From: Avena insularis
Lineage: Eukaryota > Streptophyta > Magnoliopsida > Poales > Poaceae
Length of the DNA stretch: 64,000 bases
NCBI GenBank assembly: GCA_023614405.1
Contig: CM042697.1
Location: 470,004,792 to 470,068,791, forward strand
Direction: 5' to 3'
The notes under the pieces: model-generated
Told to the model about the DNA's origin: nothing
Database searches by the model: none
What the model saw: the letters and a program-made list of their open reading frames with translations, nothing else
Translations under genes and position numbers: made by a program
Part shown: positions 21,715-30,395 of the stretch, piece after piece
Position numbering within the stretch: position 1 is the stretch's first letter
Layout: every line of letters starts with the position of its first letter

Positions 21715-22836
21715 TTAACTCTTTCTCCCACGCGCAGACTTGAGAAGATCAGGCAATACCGTAGGGCAGCTTGCCTCCAGATGCTTATACCCATCCGTCG
21801 CCAAAACAGCATTAAGAATTTCAGGAGTGCTAACTATGAACTCAACACACTTCGCCTTGAGCTGCGGGCAGTTGTGCTGCTCGGCTAAAGCCAGGGTTGT
21901 CGCCGCCGTGTCGACGGTGATGCCATCAGAGAGCTTGCCTTCGCAGATCTCCTTGAGCCTGTCCAGTCCATACTTGTCAGCAGCTGCAAGTAAATGCTGA
22001 GCCAAAATCGCCAACGCCTCATGCTGCCGATCAGATTCCAGCTGATCAAATTCCTCCACAGAGTCGGTGTAAATGAAGTAAAGCAATGGCTTGAATACCA
22101 CCGCGTCAATGTCCTTGATCTCAACACGTTGAGAGCTCGTCTCCTTCATGTGCCCAAAGAACTCTGCCATGAGTACAGGGGACCTTGCAGCGAGAATGTG
22201 CTTGTGTGCGGCGAAGGACTTGCCGGACACGAGAAACGTGACATCCGCTCCCAGCCCACTGCGCAGGAGTTCAGCTAGGTGCTGTTGTAAGCTAGGTGAT
22301 GACACATGGACATCTTTAGCCAGGACCTTAGCTGCTGGTGGTGCTGGCAAATCCTCCTTGAGCACCGTGATGATGCATTGCACGGTAAAAGAATCAAGCC
22401 TGAGGAAAGTAGATTTTTCTAGGCTGCCTCTTGACATGACACGAACTGGAAGCGAGCAATCCTCTTTGACGAAAGGCGAGCACATCTCGAGACAGCGGAG
22501 TATCCAGGAACGGTTGAATATACACGAGACGCTCTTTGGCTCGGACGGTCGAAGCTCGCCTCTCGGATCAACCAAGCGACAGCATAGGTTCGCCCTCAGG
22601 ATGGACGGGCAGGTCTCGCTGAGGAACACGAGCTTCACCGCTACCCACGGGGTGCCATCGGATGCACGCGGCATCATCGCAGGGTAGATACAGATCTCCC
22701 AGTCGTACCCACCAATGCTGTGACTGGATCTGATGCAATCCTCGTTGCCCATAGTTTTGGTGGCGCAGTAGCCGTCGACCTTGAGCAGTTTCACCAAGCG
22801 CACAACGTTGGTGATGTTCTTGCCGACAGTTTCCAT
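21715..22836 (-). CDS. MATH-BTB domain protein (BPM-like), copy 2
   Basis: Intronless minus-strand frame of 373 codons, ATG at 22836 (METVGKNITNVVRLVKLLKV), stop at 21715-21717. The MATH domain (about 15-160) has LLKVDGYCATK, IGGYDWEICIYPA and FLRLDSFTVQCIITVLKE. The BTB domain (about 190-310) has ADVTFLVSGKSFAAHKHILAARSPVL, MAEFFGHMKE and FKPLLYFIYTDSVEEFDQ. The tail carries LKAKCVEFI and GYKHLEASCPTVL. It is clearly paralogous to the gene at 17781 but diverged, with extra residues in the MATH domain and after FIYTD. No breaks are seen. A role as CUL3 substrate adaptor follows from the family. The GC-rich sequence at 22900-23440 is probably its promoter and 5' UTR. Confidence 0.92.
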   Translation of the reverse strand: METVGKNITNVVRLVKLLKVDGYCATKTMGNEDCIRSSHSIGGYDWEICIYPAMMPRASDGTPWVAVKLVFLSETCPSILRANLCCRLVDPRGELRPSEPKSVSCIFNRSWILRCLEMCSPFVKEDCSLPVRVMSRGSLEKSTFLRLDSFTVQCIITVLKEDLPAPPAAKVLAKDVHVSSPSLQQHLAELLRSGLGADVTFLVSGKSFAAHKHILAARSPVLMAEFFGHMKETSSQRVEIKDIDAVVFKPLLYFIYTDSVEEFDQLESDRQHEALAILAQHLLAAADKYGLDRLKEICEGKLSDGITVDTAATTLALAEQHNCPQLKAKCVEFIVSTPEILNAVLATDGYKHLEASCPTVLPDLLKSARGRKS

Positions 22837-25290
22837 GGGGAATGGTGGATAAAAAGTCCTCCTCGGTTGGGATCAAGGTTTCTGTGTGGGAACGGTCCTG
22901 GATTAGTGCATCTGATACAGGGTTACATGATTCAGACTTTCAGAGCGCCGTTGCGAGCAAGCAACCAAGCAGGAAGGATACTCACCCCGCCACCGGAGAA
23001 AAGGTTCCGTTCGATCGGGGCGCACTTTCTGGGCGCAGCCTTCCTCGCGAGTACCTGGCGCCGGCGGAGGAGACGACGGGGATCACAGCTAGCCTCCCAT
23101 CGTCCACCAAGCGGATGCAAACAGATCGGTTCTTTGGTGGTCGGATTTGGGTCCCTGCGAACAGGAACTGCCGCGTATAGTGGACAGCGGTGGGGCCCGG
23201 AGCGGGGAGAATGGCGCCGCCGCAAGAAAAGGGGGCCGTGGGAGGTGGAGAGGGTGGGGAGGACGGCGCGGTGAGAGATAGGAAAGTGGTGGTACTGGCC
23301 CGGCAAGATGAACACTGGCTGCGGCGGCGACTGGTGTTGACGGTCGGAGACTCCAGTGAGGAGTGGAAAAAAAAGATTAGGGTGGGCCCTCTTGGAAAGC
23401 GAAAGTACGGACTGAAAGCGAAATTTGACAACGAGAACTCCACTTTTCTTCGAATTGAACTCCACTACCTTTTTTTTTCTTTGAAAGAAACAGGAATAAG
23501 ATGGCCCTAACTCATTTTTTTCTATAGGAACAGGAGTAGTCTATATCTATAGGAACAGAAGATAAAAACGTATGAAATGAAAACCACACTATTGAAAGGT
23601 CATGGTGTGTTAAATCCGAGAAAGAAAAACACAATAAACCGGTTAAAAATTGTTCGAATGATGCACGGTGAGACCGATTGGGATGGCAGATCAAGAAGAA
23701 TAAAATAACCATGCTTATGGTGAGTTTCTTCCTAAGTGTTGTCACACTCAATTTTTGTCGAAGATTTTTTCTAGCGAAGCAAATTAGATTTTAGAGCTTT
23801 GTAGTGTGTTTCATAGTTGCAAACCAAATAATAGCACCTTGAATGCTAACTACTTGGACCAGCCACACTGTGGTGTAAAAGCGATTCGTAGCTTAGTTTG
23901 AACCGGTTCCACACGGTGCAGAGCATCGGTTCAATTGATCTGACAAGAAAAGCGATTCTAGTTTTTGGTTCGCTTCTTGCATGCATGTGCAGCCCCGTGT
24001 GGCAGAGTTGTGAAGAAAAATAATGGAGAAAGTAGCAAAAGGACAAGAAAAAGTGGGGTCTGGTAGGACCCACAACCGATTCCACACACTACAGCAAAGA
24101 GAGCATCGCTTCAAAGAATTCTACCTTTTGCTTCGAACCGGCGCCATAGTGTGGTCAGTCTTATTGCTTCTTGTAATAGTGATTTTGAAGAATGATTTTG
24201 CTATGTGTACTACTAACAAAAGTAAATGTGCTTACATGGCATAGCATAAAGAGGGTTGAAGCGAAGATGTTTTTTGACAAACCTGCACATGCATCCGATA
24301 TACACTTTTGCTTCGGTCCCCCCTCCCCTCTCCCTCTCTTTCTTTCAAACTTTAACAAACAAAAACTCGATACCGATTGTTTAGATGACTGTACAAACCC
24401 ACTCGAAGTCCGTATAATCTTCTTAGACATATACTCACCGTATACGTATACTCATGTGCCTGTGGAAGACGAAAATCGAAAGTTATATAACAACAACAAC
24501 AAAAATTAAAATTATGACATGCAAAGACGTAGATCGCGATAATGAGAGGTGGGATCAGTCGACCGGAACATGGATTGTACCTATTTCGATCGAGTACACA
24601 TATGCGGAGATATACGTGGCCTCGATATGGATTTCGACAGATAAAAAAAAATAAAACGACCCATACATCTTAAGTTTAAAAACAGGGGACCGAAGCACAC
24701 CTCTCCGATATATAGTACATGAGCCTTCCTGAATGAATCTAGAGCAGTCAAGGTTTGCCCACATGGACCCGATCACGAAGACACCAAACCTGCACAGGCA
24801 TCCGAGGAACACATACACATGCTAAAACATAGAAGGCAATTCACCATCCACAATTCCCAGCTCCCTTGGATCTAGACGGAATACGTTACTGTTACATTTT
24901 CACAGATAATATATTTTTGGTAAGTGATCCACAAATAGTTACAAATCGCAGTAACCAGGGTCATGTGGAAAGCATTCAAAGGTGGGTGCTGGCTCTTAGC
25001 CTATATATATATAGCATAAAGAAGAGATCAATATCTGGCACCTAAAATTGCTATATCAATAAAAGTTTTTCATTTCCAAAACAAACAAAAAACATTATTA
25101 GATGGAAGTTGCTGAATGCTATTCTCAAATGTGGTGACAATGTGACCACAAAAACTCCCAAAGTACAGAGTGAAACACACCACCATTGTGGCTGCAGCTG
25201 AGACAATCATGTCTACACACACTCAGGTATGACATTGTCAATGATTGCCATTGACAAGCACAAATTCACAATATACCATTTAGCACAAAA
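22837..25290. other. Upstream of MATH-BTB copy 2; no further gene seen
   Basis: 22840-23440 is GC-rich (likely promoter or leader of the minus-strand gene). 23860-24160 may be a MITE: CCACACTGTGG near 23863 and an inverted CCATAGTGTGG near 24147. 25110-25240 resembles part of the 3' flank of MATH-BTB copy 2 (around 21320-21370). No gene is found. Confidence 0.4.
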
Positions 25291-25299
25291 TTACATCAA

Positions 25300-26945
25300 A
25301 GTGAAGAAGAGATACTGGCAAATAGTTGCCCACAACATATACATATGTACATAAATTCTCCTTAAACGCAATGCCGTCAGGACTTCAAGAAGATAAGCCC
25401 ACCCCACCGAGTCAAAGGCTATGGAGATGTCGAGTGACTCAGGGTCTTGAAATAATGGAGTTCCTTTATTAGATTTTGCACATGCAGAAAATTGTCGTGG
25501 ATGCTCCTTTTCTAACGAATGCACTCTGGAATTTGGAGACGATTTCAGGAAAAATGGGTACAAGCCGATTTGTGAGGAGCTTAGAGAAAATCTTCGACGG
25601 GCTGTGGATGAGGCTAATTGGCCTAAAGTCTCCCACTGTCCACACCTCCATTTTCTTCGGGATAAGAACAATGTTTGTTGAATTGATAAGATTTAGGCAG
25701 CCACCCCTCCTATTAGCAATGTCAGAAATTGCCAGAATATTGTCTTCTTTAATGATGTCCCAACAGCTCTTGAAAAAAGCTACAATGAATCCGTTAGGGC
25801 CCGGAGCTTTTACCGAGGGAAGAGAGAAGACCATCGCCTTTATTTCATGCTCCTCAAAAGGGGAACCCAGATCCAATAGGTCACGCGGCTCGTACCCAAG
25901 GGCCGTCCAGTCGAGGCTTAGCTGTCTAGATGTTTTCTTTCCAAGGATGCTCTTGAACTGTTGGAGAAGCACCTCCTCTTTGTCCTCTTTTGTGATGTCC
26001 ATGCCCGAAGCCGTGGAGAGTGCCTGAATGTGAATCTTTCTTCTCCGTCCATTGGCTCGGCCGTGAACGTGTTAGCATCTCCGAGCCAAATCCAAGTTGG
26101 GCGGCAGCGTTGCCAAAGCTTTACTTTTTGGATGACAAGGAGGCCCAAATAGGAGGATTTAAGTTGACGTCGGAGCTCTCTTTCCTCGATCGAAAGAAGA
26201 CGGGACTCTTCGGCGGTGTCCAAGCGCCAAATGATTTATTTAGCAGTGGCTATCTGAAATCTTTAAATTCCTAACGCTTTGTCCCTGCCACTTCTTGAGC
26301 ATTTTAGCCGTATGGGGGAGCTTGACGTGAACGCGCCGAATGGGATCTATAGCTTGGATGGGCCTGTTCCAAGCCTCCATAACAGCTTCTTTAAAACCAT
26401 GCATGCGAAGCCAAAATTCTTCGAATTTGAAAGATCGCTTTCTGAGGGAATTGGTCGAGCCTTGTAGAAACATGGAGCATGGTTAGAACAGGCCAAAGTG
26501 ATAGCTTGCGGGTGGCATCCGGGAAGAGAACATCCCAGTCATCACAGAAGAAGACGTGATCAATCTTAGTGAGTACATGGTCTTCCTGAGCATTCAACCA
26601 AGTGAATCGACGTCCGTCCATCTACATATCTTTAAGTGCGAGGAAGTTTCTAGCCTCACGGAACTTCCCAATAAGGCGTATATTTATGTTTAGGTTGTTA
26701 TTGTCGGAAGCCTTTGTGATGAGATTGAGATCTCGTAGGAGCCACTGATCACGCACAACAGGCTTCAGGGCGCGGAGTTCCTCAATAAACTCTAATTTCT
26801 CTTGCTCACTATGCGTACCGTAGACACAAGTGATGGTCCAAGAAGTACCTTCGTCCAGTATGGTTATTGTGGTTGAGAGAGTGTGGTCCGTGCTGTGAAC
26901 ATCCGAGATGGAGAAGAAGGCAGAAGAAACAACAATAATCATCCC
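25300..26945 (-). pseudogene. LINE (L1-type) ORF2 remnant: endonuclease and reverse transcriptase
   Basis: Minus-strand fragments in order. Endonuclease pieces lie at 26622-26942 (TITILDEGTSWTITCVYG) and 26391-26621 (RRFTWLNAQEDHVLTKIDHVFFCDDW). Linker pieces follow, then RT at 25469-26002 with SVKAPGPNGFIVAFFKSCWD, STNIVLIPKKMEVWTVGDFR and FQSAFVRKGA. RT continues to about 25330 with DISIAFDSVGWAYLLEVL. Several frameshifts are present. The 3' half (palm with YADD, thumb, Zn knuckle) is missing. It is a dead, truncated non-LTR retrotransposon. Confidence 0.88.
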
Positions 26946-27050
26946 TCCCCTCGTGCTGATGGATGGAAGAAAGGCGTAGTGGTCGAAGAAGGCATGTCCA
27001 AGCGTACCGAAGATAGTGGCATCCGAGAAGAGCAGTGGAATTAGGGTGTA

Positions 27051-27137
27051 GGGTTTAGGGCAAAATAAAAATAAAAGACCTGGTTGCCATCGGCACGAGG
27101 GGAGGGATGCCCTTCATGCGAATTTTGCCCTAAACCC
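27051..27137. repeat. Perfect 16-bp inverted repeat with telomere-like motif
   Basis: GGGTTTAGGGCAAAAT (27051-27066) and its exact complement (27122-27137), separated by 55 bp. The right arm continues as CCCTAAACCC. It lies just beyond the 5' end of the LINE remnant. It is too short to be interstitial telomere sequence. Confidence 0.75.
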
Positions 27138-27366
27138 TAAACCCAAAGGTGATTTTTGATTGGTATATTCTCTTCATAAAAAAAATCACACTAAGGGAAA
27201 ATGCCTATGATCTGAATTTGTCAAATAAAGACGCTAGGGATTTTTATTTTTAGAAAGCAGGTCTTTTATTGATTATGAACATGAGTATCAAGCTGACCCG
27301 ATCACAGAGGTGTTAAAGTATCAGGCATCTGCATCAATGTAGTACACATATAACCGGAAAAACATG

Positions 27367-27491
27367 CTCCCTCTGTCCTATAACAGATGTCTTAGGTTTT
27401 TCAAATTTTGGATGAATCTATATATACTAAATAGTGTCTAAATTTATCTAAATTTTAACAAATTTAAGACATCTATTTAGAAAGGAGGGAG
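27367..27491. mobile_element. Stowaway-type MITE
   Basis: CTCCCTCTGTCCTATAACAG at the left and the inverted AAGGAGGGAG at the right, with TA after the right end. About 125 bp. Confidence 0.8.
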
Positions 27492-27558
27492 TATAACCGA
27501 AAATAAAAAAAAATCACGGGAACAAACCCGGTAAAAACATAATTTTTTGTTGGAAGTA

Positions 27559-27726
27559 CTAAGAAGCTATGTCGTCATGCAGGGAAATCGCTATATGAGG
27601 CATGATTTCACGTCCTGGTTCGACGGTACTGCCTTCCTGACTAATACATGTGTCGTCCTTTTGTGGAAGTTCTGCACCTGTTGGACACTGCGTCACTGCT
27701 TGCACACTTTGTGATGGACCATTCAC
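27559..27726 (-). other. Possible terminal exon (55 codons plus stop), gene unknown
   Basis: After an acceptor-like TCATCAG at 27727-27733, the minus strand is open for 55 codons to TAG at 27559-27561. The product is Gln/Ser-rich (VNGPSQSVQAVTQC ... HIAISLHDDIAS). It could be the last exon of the MCA1-like gene upstream or a stray exon of another gene. It is short and the link is not shown. Confidence 0.25.
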
Positions 27727-27790
27727 CTGATGAATCCTGCACGTGTTGCCAATTAAACATGATACTTGATTAGGCCGTACTTAATATTTT

Positions 27791-27833
27791 CTTTCTAAAC
27801 CTAAAACATCTTATATTTTGAAAGCGGAGGGAG
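27791..27833. mobile_element. Half of a Stowaway MITE
   Basis: Only the right end is present (CCTAAAACATCTTATATTTTG followed by GCGGAGGGAG). The left half is missing. Confidence 0.6.
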
Positions 27834-27884
27834 TAGTAGCTAATACAGTATATGAACATGTAAACGACGATATGGTCAAATATC

Positions 27885-28331
27885 TCACATAGTAGTATTA
27901 GGCTCTGACGACAGAGGATTCATCGGCTGTATCAGGAGATGGCCATGGATGACAAGCATGAGGCCGCAGTAGGAGCTGATGCGGCTCTGCGTGTCGCGGA
28001 ACTGGGCCACCATGCTCCGGCCGGTCCGGACGCGGCACCACAGCGTGCTCCCGTTGTACCACTCCACGAGGCAGTCGGCGTCGCGGAGAGCCTTGTTAAC
28101 CAGCTCCGCCATCTTCGTCCGTTGCTGCATCACGATCACGCAGCCGGTTGGCCACCGCAGGAGCGCGCGGAGCTCGCGCGCGCACTGCTCGAGCTTGGCG
28201 CACTCCTTCCTGCTCGACAGGTTCCAAATAAGGCTCGTGGCCACGGCGACGAGCATGGCGGCGTGCAGCCCGGACAGCTGCGCAATGTTGGCCGCCTTCG
28301 ACAGGACGTCCCACAGCGCCGCCGCCTCCAT
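27885..28331 (-). CDS. MCA1/MLKL-type N-terminal domain protein (148 aa), 5'-UTR intron
   Basis: ATG at 28331, stop at 27885-27887. The product reads MEAAALWDVLSKAANIAQLS, then blocks LHAAMLVAVATSLIWNLSS, CARELRALLRWPTG, ALRDADCLVEWYNGSTLWCR and AQFRDTQSRISSYCGLM. This pattern matches the helical N-terminal domain of MID1-COMPLEMENTING ACTIVITY (MCA) proteins, which is related to the MLKL/HeLo four-helix bundle. MCA proteins are plasma-membrane Ca2+-permeable mechanosensitive components, but this product lacks the C-terminal PLAC8 region, so it may be a truncated grass paralogue or may continue in exons I cannot place. An in-frame extension upstream to 28412 is unlikely, because a good intron (28334-28455: GTACCC...GTGCAG) ends two bases before the ATG, making the first exon leader only. 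Confidence 0.65.
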   Translation of the reverse strand: MEAAALWDVLSKAANIAQLSGLHAAMLVAVATSLIWNLSSRKECAKLEQCARELRALLRWPTGCVIVMQQRTKMAELVNKALRDADCLVEWYNGSTLWCRVRTGRSMVAQFRDTQSRISSYCGLMLVIHGHLLIQPMNPLSSEPNTTM

Positions 28332-28333
28332 CT

Positions 28334-28455
28334 CTGCACACTGAAATTTGCTACGAAAGCTAATAGCGAGCTCTGCCAAAAAAATGAATGGACATGCTGA
28401 ATGAATGTTCATCTGGATTGTACTAGTATGCCAATACGAGTGATCGATCGGGTAC
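28334..28455 (-). other. 5'-UTR intron of the MCA1-like gene
   Basis: Minus-strand CTAAAG|GTACCC donor and CAGTGTGCAG|AG acceptor, 122 bp. The upstream leader exon runs from about 28505 to 28456. A leader intron next to the ATG is common in grass genes and may enhance expression. Confidence 0.55.
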
Positions 28456-28527
28456 CTTTAGATCTGCAGTGGTCCGTACGTCCTGCAAGATCTTCGCGGC
28501 GAGTCGAATGCGCTGCATAGAGCGAGG

Positions 28528-28537
28528 GTATATATAC
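28528..28537 (-). promoter_or_regulatory. TATA box of the MCA1-like gene
   Basis: GTATATATAC, followed on the minus strand by CCTCGCTCTATGCAGCG. It lies about 70 bp upstream of the leader intron donor and about 200 bp upstream of the ATG. Confidence 0.6.
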
Positions 28538-28594
28538 GGGGGAGGAGGAGGGCCTGCACGAAGGTTGTCATGGCCATTTTCCCTCCCTCCCGAG

Positions 28595-28724
28595 ATGCGA
28601 AATGGGAGCAGAACTGATCTCCCGGGAGGCTCTGCGAGGAGAGTGGGGAGAGCCGGCCGGTGCTTCAGTTGCCCTGACGACATGCGAAATGGGAGCAGAA
28701 CTGATCTCCCCCGGGAGGCTCTGC
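28595..28724. repeat. Direct repeat in the MCA1-like promoter
   Basis: ATGCGAAATGGGAGCAGAAC continuing to GGGAGGCTCTGC occurs at 28595-28635 and again, two bases longer, at 28682-28724. Both lie upstream of the TATA box. Confidence 0.8.
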
Positions 28725-28752
28725 TTCCAAGGAACGCCCGTGCATGAGCATT

Positions 28753-28862
28753 GGAGTTCCAGGAACTCCCATATGGACTTCCGCTTTTTCCCCTTGTGAG
28801 CCTGGAGCTGGAGGTTCTCCTTGCGGGTCCACACGAGAAGGAGATGGAGTTCCAGGAACTCC
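28753..28862. repeat. Two copies of the palindrome GGAGTTCCAGGAACTCC
   Basis: Exact copies at 28753-28769 and 28846-28862. Each is a perfect inverted repeat around one central base. Located 220-330 bp upstream of the TATA box of the MCA1-like gene; possible dimeric factor sites (inference). Confidence 0.75.
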
Positions 28863-30090
28863 CGCGGGCTTCGTGCCTTCCTATCATTTGTCCTCAAAAG
28901 ACTTTTGACAAAAGTAAGACCAAGGAGTGATCTATTTCTTTTAGTAGCAGACCAAACACCACAGTAATCACAGTGTCCTCAAAATCCCACGATAGTGATC
29001 TATTTCTTTTAGCAGCAGACCAAACACCACCAAGACAGCACCAGAAATCCAACTTCTCCGAAAGCGACACCTTAAGAAGAAAACAATGCACAAGTGCAAT
29101 AGTCGCCTAATCATAGACCATAGGTTCACATTGCTCGAAACCAAACGGTCAGAAAAAATACGGTTGCGCGCGACCGAATTCCATCCGATCTGACAATCTC
29201 CAAGCATGATTTGCTCGATAAAGTTCGTCGGCGGAGCCTTCCGTAACTCGACACTTCGGTAAAATTAATGAAGACATGTATCAAAGTAGATTGACGTCTT
29301 GACGTGAGAGGAACCCCGTGACCACCACATGTGTTGGATCCAAGCCGGTAGCTCCCACGCCACCTCTACCAGGACTGGCTGCCCCAAACCCCACCGGCAG
29401 CCCAAAGGCACGACCGATAGCAAAAGCGGCCCGCACCGCTCGAAGCCTCTGCCAGATGGCCTCACGACTTCGAGCACGCCGGAGACAAGCCACCACCACA
29501 CCGTCGAAGCATGTTCGCACTTCCGCGTCGCCACCCGCAGGACTTCTTCGAAGCGTCCCTCGCCAAGCACCGCGTCCAGATCGGCAAACACGATCCCCAA
29601 CACCATCCGTCAAGGACAACCAACACCACCTCCCGAGGCCACCGCCCTGGTTCCCAACCTTCGCCGTTATAAATACACCGTCCAAAACGATGCACCAATA
29701 CGACCAAAGGGCTCCTCGTGAGGAAGGGCCGCCACACAAGGAGACCGTCCTCACCATGGCGGTCCTCCGGCAACAACAGAGGAGACCGGCTAGGTTTCCG
29801 CCAGAGACGTCCCTGCGAGCCACGCCATTATAGAATAACCGAAGAAACAAAAGTGTAATTCTCGCAGAAGAATCAAAGAGCACGTGGGGATTTGAAGAAC
29901 GAAAGGAGTAAAGAAAAGTACAAACCGTGTGGGAGCCAATCATTTCCCTAGCAAATAAAAGAAGAGATGAAAAGAAGGAGCTCACTATCAAGTTCAGCTT
30001 AGCACTCCACCTTCACTCTCCATTCCCCTGCTTAGAAATTCGCGGCGGGGCAAGCCAGAGGCGACGCGGTATCGCCTCCTGCGGCTGCGG
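28863..30090. other. No recognised gene
   Basis: Contains a direct duplication of GATCTATTTCTTTTAG / AGCAGACCAAACACCAC (28927-28961 and 28997-29031). 29320-29830 is GC-rich with Pro/Arg-rich frames on both strands, probably a decayed retroposon or captured exon. Confidence 0.35.
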
Positions 30091-30099
30091 CGGAGACCA

Positions 30100-30250
30100 A
30101 AGCATTGAGCGGAGGGCGATTTGGTCTGGCCTCCTCGCGGCGGCGACCGGGCGTCGAGCGGGAGGCGATTTGGTGTGGCCTCTGGCGGCGGCGACCGGGC
30201 GTCGAGCGGGAGGCGATTTGGTTTGGCCTCTAGCGGCGGCGACCCGGAGT
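30100..30250. repeat. 48-49 bp minisatellite, three copies
   Basis: GGCGATTTGGT recurs at 30115, 30164 and 30212. The unit is GCGGCGGCGACCGGGCGTCG followed by AGCGGGAGGCGATTTGGT and TGGCCTC. On the minus strand the unit encodes a 16-residue repeat (RLPLDARSPP). Confidence 0.8.
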
Positions 30251-30395
30251 TAAGAGGGGTGCGGACTAGATCTGGCAGAGTGGGAAACCGGCGAGAGGTG
30301 GAAGACAACTGCAGAGCCGATGATTGACATCTTTTAATGAAAGCACAGAATAGCGGCTAGTTTGGCTTCACATCGTAGGGAGGTCAGAGGTGGCC

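Noticed and set aside
22932..23465. 177-codon minus-strand ORF upstream of MATH-BTB copy 2
   Set aside because: Composition and position fit GC-rich promoter and leader sequence; no domain recognised.
28334..28412. 27-residue N-terminal extension of the MCA1-like protein
   Set aside because: The extension lies inside a well-formed leader intron, and MEAAALWDV is the natural family start.
29281..29991. 236-codon minus-strand gene
   Set aside because: Pro/Arg/Gly-rich frame with both strands open; no domain or splice signals; likely repeat-derived.
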